A DNA stretch of 64,000 nucleotides from Chloroflexota bacterium (GTDB taxonomy: Bacteria; Chloroflexota; Anaerolineae; Aggregatilineales; Phototrophicaceae). Shown piece by piece: positions 59,996-64,000 of the stretch. The notes beneath the pieces were generated by a model. That model was not told where the DNA came from. It saw nothing but the letters and a program-made list of their open reading frames with translations, and made no database searches. Made by a program: the position numbers and the translations under genes. Within the stretch, counting starts at the first letter, position 1, and the number at the start of each line of letters is the position of its first letter. Where the stretch lies: contig JAPOWK010000094.1 in NCBI GenBank assembly GCA_026707665.1, forward strand, positions 55,367-119,366, in the 5' to 3' direction.

Positions 59996-61501
59996 ATGTT
60001 CCTCGACACCTTGGCCGACCACTGCCGCAATCAGCCCGACAAAGTCGCCATCCAGTTCGTCAACAGTCCACCCATCACTTACGGCGCGCTCCAGTCGACC
60101 GTCAACCGCACCGCCCATGAATTGCTCGCGCTGGGCATCCAACCCGGGGATCGCATCGCCGTCCAATTGCCCAAGTGCATGCCATTCATATACTTGCATC
60201 TGGCAGCGGCGCAAATCGGCGCGATCTTCTTGCCTCTCAACCCAGCCTATCCGATGACGGAACTCCGATATTTTCTAGCCGATTCGAGCGCGCGCATCCT
60301 GTTCGCCGACCGGCAGAAACAGCCCGAGATCGATACGATCCTGCCCGAGTTGCCCGCGCTCGAATCGCTCGCCTTCATTGACTCGGCCGATAGCTGGGAA
60401 GCACGCGTCGCCTCTCGCTCGAGCGAGTGGTCCGCGCCCTTGCCGACCGATCCCGATCAGACGGCGATGATGCTTTACACCAGCGGCACCACCAGCCGCC
60501 CCAAAGGCGCCCTGATCAGCCACGGCAACCTCACCGCCAACATCCGCGCCCTGCACCGGGCTTGGGGTTGGCGCGACGATGATGTGCTGCTGCATGTCTT
60601 GCCGATTTTTCATGTGCACGGGCTAGTCGTCGCCTTGCATGGCGCCCTTCATGCCGGCGCGTCTACCTTTGCCCTACCGGCATTTGACGCGGCTGCCGCG
60701 CTCGAGCTGCTTTGCTCGCGCCGCTTCTCCGTCTTCATGGGCGTACCAACGATGCACCGCCGCTTGCATCAGTTGGCGGGCGGGCGCCGCTTCGATCTCA
60801 GCCACCTGCGCTTGATGACTTCCGGCTCAGATCGCTTGCCCGATGATCTCTTCTTCGGCTATCAAAAGACTTTCAACGTCACCCTGCTTGAGCGCTACGG
60901 TATGACCGAGACTGGCATGAACCTCTCGAATCCGCTGAACGGCGAGCGCAGGGTTGGCTCTGTAGGCAAGCCTCTGCCCGGCGTTTCCGCCCGCGTTGTC
61001 GATCCAGCGACCGATACGCCCATGCCAGACGGCGAAGTCGGCGAAGTGCAAATCAGCGGCGCTCACGTTTGCATGGGCTACTGGCAGCAGCCCCAGCTCA
61101 CCGCGGCCGCCCTCACCGCTGATGGCTGGCTGCGCACCGGCGATATGGGACTGCGCGAACCCGACGGCTACTACACACTCAAAGGGCGCGCCAAAGACTT
61201 AATCATCACCGGCGGCTTAAACGTCTATCCGCCCGAAGTCGAACTCGTGCTGATGGAACATCCAGCGGTGGCTGCCTGCGCGGTCATCGGCTGCCCCGAC
61301 GAAGAATGGGGCGAGCAAGTGCTGGCGGCCATCATCCCGCGTGGCGGCGCCGACGCCGACGAAGCCGAGATCTGCGCCTTCTGCCGCGGGCAGCTGGCGC
61401 CCTACAAGGCGCCCCGCCGCGTCATATTCGTCGACGAATTGCCCGCCAACGCCCTCGGCAAAATCCAGAAAGCCAAGCTCCGCGCCGACATCTGCGGATA
61501 A
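59996..61501 (+). CDS. AMP-forming acyl-CoA synthetase / CoA ligase
   Basis: 501 residues of the ANL superfamily. P-loop MLYTSGTTSRPKGALISHGN at about 158-177, HVLPIFHVHGLVVALHGAL near 202, GMTETGMNL at about 302, GWLRTGDMGLREPDGYY at about 378, and C-terminal catalytic Lys in LGKIQKAKLR at about 490. Overall it resembles malonyl-CoA synthetases (MatB) and medium-chain ligases. The acid substrate cannot be fixed without modelling the pocket. No partner genes adjoin it. Confidence 0.85.
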   Translation: MFLDTLADHCRNQPDKVAIQFVNSPPITYGALQSTVNRTAHELLALGIQPGDRIAVQLPKCMPFIYLHLAAAQIGAIFLPLNPAYPMTELRYFLADSSARILFADRQKQPEIDTILPELPALESLAFIDSADSWEARVASRSSEWSAPLPTDPDQTAMMLYTSGTTSRPKGALISHGNLTANIRALHRAWGWRDDDVLLHVLPIFHVHGLVVALHGALHAGASTFALPAFDAAAALELLCSRRFSVFMGVPTMHRRLHQLAGGRRFDLSHLRLMTSGSDRLPDDLFFGYQKTFNVTLLERYGMTETGMNLSNPLNGERRVGSVGKPLPGVSARVVDPATDTPMPDGEVGEVQISGAHVCMGYWQQPQLTAAALTADGWLRTGDMGLREPDGYYTLKGRAKDLIITGGLNVYPPEVELVLMEHPAVAACAVIGCPDEEWGEQVLAAIIPRGGADADEAEICAFCRGQLAPYKAPRRVIFVDELPANALGKIQKAKLRADICG

Positions 61502-61530
61502 TGCCAGCTCCGCCCGCCTCCAGCACACGT

Positions 61531-61590
61531 GTAGGGGCGACTCTGTGAGTCGCCCGCTTAAGTGCCGCCAGTCGGTGTCTAGGCGACCTT
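61531..61590. repeat. Family G palindrome followed by a C-like segment
   Basis: GGGCGACTC-TGT-GAGTCGCCC (61534-61554), then CGCCAGTCGGTGTCTAGGCGACC, a variant of family C that is beside rather than inside a hairpin. Confidence 0.6.
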
Positions 61591-61668
61591 CTGGGGTGAG
61601 TTTGAATCTGTCAGCGCAATTGGTACAATCATGCTATCAGCAAACATGCTGAAAGGTTTGAACGACAA

Positions 61669-62238
61669 ATGGCTATCCGCGAACAATTCATCTCCGCTGA
61701 CCGCTTCCTGGATTTGGTCGATGCGCCCGAATACCAAGACCGCGTCCTGGAGCTCGTGGAAGGAGTCATCATCGAAATGCCCAAGCCTAAGCGAATACAC
61801 GGAGTAGTTGTGGCTGAGTTGACTTTCAGACTCACCGCTTATGTCAAGGAGAACGATCTCGGTGAGGTGACGGCTGGCGATCCGGGCTTCGTGCTGGAGC
61901 GCAATGAGTACGGGCGCGACACCGTGCGCGGGCTGGACATCGCGTTCGTCAGCAAATCCAAAGACCTGGGACCGCCGGACTTCACTTGGTACGAACTGGG
62001 GCCCGACCTTGCGGTCGAGGTGATTTCGCCAAGCAACAAAGCGGACGACATACACTTCAAGGTCACGCAACTGCTCGAAGCCGGCACGCGGCTCATTTGG
62101 CTAGTCTATCCGAAACGTCGCACAGTCGTGGCGCATACAGCTGAAGGCGCCAAGACCCTGCGCCAAGACGACACCCTCTCCGGCGGCGATGTGCTGCCCG
62201 GATTCAAACTCCGCGTCAGCAAAATCTTCCCCGGTTGA
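61669..62238 (+). CDS. Uma2-family (DUF820) putative endonuclease (copy 1)
   Basis: 189 residues covering the whole Uma2 domain, a PD-(D/E)xK-like nuclease fold. Asp in VRGLDIAFVSK (about 83), Glu in DLAVEVISPSN (about 115) and the following K/H-containing VTQLLEAGTRLIWLVYPKRRTVVAH form the expected core. Uma2 genes are abundant in Cyanobacteria and Chloroflexota and their biological role is unsettled. A paralogue follows 127 bases later. Confidence 0.85.
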   Translation: MAIREQFISADRFLDLVDAPEYQDRVLELVEGVIIEMPKPKRIHGVVVAELTFRLTAYVKENDLGEVTAGDPGFVLERNEYGRDTVRGLDIAFVSKSKDLGPPDFTWYELGPDLAVEVISPSNKADDIHFKVTQLLEAGTRLIWLVYPKRRTVVAHTAEGAKTLRQDDTLSGGDVLPGFKLRVSKIFPG

Positions 62239-62365
62239 CCGTGACGAATTGGAGCGTGTATCGAACGAGCGACTGACAGCCCCTGCAAATGCCCGCATTT
62301 GGGCTTTGCACACCGAGTGGACACAATGATTGAGCTAGGGTGACACAGAAGGGTGCAATCTACAC

Positions 62366-62935
62366 ATGGCTATCCAAGAGAAATACATCTCCGCCGAGGA
62401 CTTCCTAGAGTTGGCTGAACAGCCAGAATATCAGGATCGCCTCCTCGAACTCGTGGAAGGGAGACCTGTTGAGATGTCCAAACCAGGGAGGATTCATGCT
62501 CTCACGGTAACACGTTTGGCTGTCAAAATCGCGAACCATGTCGACGCGATGAATCTCGGAGAAGTGCCATCAGGTGATGCTGGTTTCGTTCTCGAACGCA
62601 ACGTTGACGGGCGCGACACCGTTCGTGGCTTGGATGTTGCCTATGTCAGCAAATCAAGAGTGCCCGACCCACCGGATTTCAACTTGTACGAACTGGGACC
62701 CGATCTCGCCGTCGAAGTCGTCTCGCCCAGCAACAGGACGAGCGACACTCATCTTAAAGTCATGCAGTTAATGGACGCCGGCACGCGCCTCGTCTGGCTT
62801 GTCTATCCCGAAAGCCGAACTGTCACGACGCACACCGCCGACGGTGCCAAGACCCTGCGCGAAGACGATACCCTCTCCGGCGGCGACGTCCTACCCGGAT
62901 TCAAACTCCGTGTCGGCGATATCTTCCCCACTTGA
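62366..62935 (+). CDS. Uma2-family (DUF820) putative endonuclease (copy 2)
   Basis: 189 residues, the same length as copy 1 and similar throughout (VRGLDVAYVSKS, DLAVEVVSPSNRTSD, VMQLMDAGTRLVWLVYPESRTVTTH, LSGGDVLPGFKLRV). The putative Asp and Glu core residues are kept. A tandem duplication explains the pair. Each has its own upstream gap, so they may be separately transcribed. Confidence 0.85.
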   Translation: MAIQEKYISAEDFLELAEQPEYQDRLLELVEGRPVEMSKPGRIHALTVTRLAVKIANHVDAMNLGEVPSGDAGFVLERNVDGRDTVRGLDVAYVSKSRVPDPPDFNLYELGPDLAVEVVSPSNRTSDTHLKVMQLMDAGTRLVWLVYPESRTVTTHTADGAKTLREDDTLSGGDVLPGFKLRVGDIFPT

Positions 62936-62956
62936 CGCCCTTCCGCGCCGAAACTG

Positions 62957-63231
62957 CCGCCCACACAAAATACTTTGCGTGCCACCCCATTCAACTCCCG
63001 CGCACTCTTCTTGTGACCTAGGGGCGAGGGTCTGCAGTTCGCAACGCAAGCAGAGCCATCCCAGCCCGCCAAAGCAAAAACTGTAGATACACGCCCGGCA
63101 TGGCCGCCGCCCACGCAAAATACCTTGTGTCTCGCAGAGTCTAGCTCCCCCTCCCTGATGCTTCGGGGAGGGGGCCGGGGGGAGGGGTTGGCTGCCCGCA
63201 ACGTAAACAGGGGCGACCTATCAGGTCGCCT
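62957..63231. repeat. Composite repeats: partial D, then D-A-G
   Basis: A partial family D (GCCGCCCACACAAAATACTTTGCG) lies at 62957-62985. A full module follows: D at about 63072-63145 (GTAGATACACGCC, CGCCCACGCAAAATACC), A at 63146-63189, link CGCAACGTAAACAGG and G at 63209-63231. The order is the same as at 26551-26735. Confidence 0.7.
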
Positions 63232-63260
63232 GAAACAACCGGCGCTCCGGCTGCTAGTCC

Positions 63261-64000
63261 CTATCGCTTGCCATTCCCCTCATTCGCCCGCGGGCGCCGC
63301 GGCGGACGCTTCCGCGGCAGCCGCATCGGCAGCTTGTGCCGGCGGACGCCATCAAACTGATAGAGCGCGTTGGCCACCGCGCCTGCCGTCGGCACCAAGC
63401 CGATTTCGCCGACGCCCTTGGCGCCGTAGGGTCCATAGGGATCGGGCACTTCCACGCCGATGACCTCCATCTCCGGCATTTCCTTGGCGCGTAAGATGCC
63501 GCATTTGCGCAGCATCGTGCTCTTTGGGCGGCCGCCCTCCATCGGCAAATCCTCGCTGATGGCGTATCCCAAGCCCATGTGAATCGAACCTTCCAGCTGC
63601 CCCTCAAAAAGGGTCGGGTTGAAGATCTTGCCCGCGTCATGCGCGGCGACAATCTTCTCCAACTGCCCGTCTTCATCCAGCACCACCAACTGCGTCGCGT
63701 AGCTGTACGAGTAATGCGTGTAAATCTTTTCGACCATGGCGCCCGGCTTGGTCGTCCAGTCGACCGTGAATTCGCCCTCGTATTGGCGGCCCACGAGCTC
63801 TTCCAGTTTGTGGTATTCCAGGTCTTCCTTGAAGCGTTTGCAAGCGTGAATGATGGCGTTGCCGATCAGCGAGGTCGCGCGCGAGGCGGTCGTCATGCCG
63901 GTTACCATCTCCGAGCTGGTCTCGACGCGCACTTCAATCATGGATGGCGGGATGCCCGTTTCCGTCACCAGCGCCTGCACCGCCATCGTATGCACGCCCT
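63261..64000 (-). CDS. Molybdenum hydroxylase (xanthine dehydrogenase family) large subunit, 3' part
   Basis: The C-terminal 245 or so residues of a molybdopterin-binding subunit; the rest lies beyond the window. Family features include VTGMTTASRATSLIGNAI, YSYSYATQLVVLDEDGQLEKIVAAHDAGKIFNPTLFEGQLEGS, MGLGYAISEDLP and PYGPYGAKGVGEIGLVPTAGAVANALY, which carries the conserved active-site Glu (GVGEIG). The style is closest to the purine/selenium-dependent hydroxylase branch. It ends in a basic tail (PRKRPPRRPRANEGNGKR). Substrates in this family are purines, nicotinate and other N-heterocycles or aldehydes. Confidence 0.8.
   Translation of the reverse strand, partial: GVHTMAVQALVTETGIPPSMIEVRVETSSEMVTGMTTASRATSLIGNAIIHACKRFKEDLEYHKLEELVGRQYEGEFTVDWTTKPGAMVEKIYTHYSYSYATQLVVLDEDGQLEKIVAAHDAGKIFNPTLFEGQLEGSIHMGLGYAISEDLPMEGGRPKSTMLRKCGILRAKEMPEMEVIGVEVPDPYGPYGAKGVGEIGLVPTAGAVANALYQFDGVRRHKLPMRLPRKRPPRRPRANEGNGKR

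Noticed and set aside
61669..62935. Uma2 pair as an insertion sequence or transposase
   Set aside because: Uma2 proteins are standalone DUF820 nuclease-fold proteins. No terminal inverted repeats or target duplications flank the pair; the nearby palindromes belong to the genome-wide families.
1..64000. tRNA, rRNA, riboswitch or replication origin
   Set aside because: Reading both strands I saw no cloverleaf-like intergenic segment, rRNA core sequence, recognisable riboswitch or DnaA-box cluster. A covariance-model search would be needed to exclude small RNAs.

Overview
The window reads as a bacterial chromosome fragment with fairly high GC. It most resembles the Chloroflexota (Anaerolineae or Caldilinea-like). 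This is inferred from gene style: many carbohydrate ABC importers, secreted proteins with Thr/Pro-rich stalks and SH3b domains, Uma2 genes, and intergenic space packed with GC-rich palindromic repeats. No rRNA, tRNA or CRISPR array was seen, so the assignment rests on gene content alone.

Layout. (1) 1-4460: a carbohydrate ABC importer (3' part of the binding-protein gene plus two permeases), followed by a tandem-GNAT acetyltransferase and a PIG-L family deacetylase. (2) About 5.0-17.7 kb: secreted or surface proteins. These are an SH3b protein with a metzincin-like HExxHxxGxxH motif, a duplicated-domain protein, a large plant-type LRR/FnIII protein with Thr/Pro stalks, an orphan binding protein, and three paralogues sharing an unnamed domain. 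(3) The paralogues are interleaved with TetR regulators (15.6-19.3 kb), one of them a shortened remnant. (4) 19.4-25.8 kb, minus strand: a full oligopeptide/dipeptide (Opp/Dpp) ABC importer whose OppC-like permease carries an unusual extracytoplasmic insert. (5) 26.9-28.5 kb: a secreted protein with four repeats. (6) 28.8-34.0 kb: a second carbohydrate importer with a cytosolic GH32 fructosidase, then an ADP-ribosylglycohydrolase-family protein (34.0-36.2 kb). (7) 36.8-43.5 kb: a third carbohydrate importer with a sugar isomerase/epimerase, a Gfo/Idh/MocA oxidoreductase and a transporter gene broken by an in-frame stop. (8) 43.7-48.3 kb: a cupin, a sugar-nucleotide-type epimerase, an AmS/DUF1185 protein, a cysteine hydrolase, an enamidase-like amidohydrolase and an SDR, suggesting catabolism of a nitrogen-containing small molecule. 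(9) 48.5-50.3 kb: two tandem DUF4230-like membrane-anchored proteins. (10) 50.3-56.8 kb, minus strand: a BMP-type nucleoside ABC importer with two binding-protein paralogues. (11) 57.8-64 kb: glycogen debranching enzyme, acyl-CoA synthetase, two Uma2 proteins, and the 3' part of a molybdenum hydroxylase large subunit.

Working together. Three carbohydrate importers (none with its own ATPase here), GH32, GlgX, isomerase and oxidoreductases describe a heterotroph importing sugars, peptides and nucleosides. The enamidase-like operon, nucleoside importer and molybdenum hydroxylase hint at N-heterocycle use, which is inference.

Intergenic DNA is a mosaic of short palindromic repeat families, labelled here A, B, C, D, F and G. 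They recur as composite modules, and family C sits repeatedly inside the hairpin loops of the others. This nested repeat system and the secreted-protein/TetR cluster are the two least explained structures in the window.
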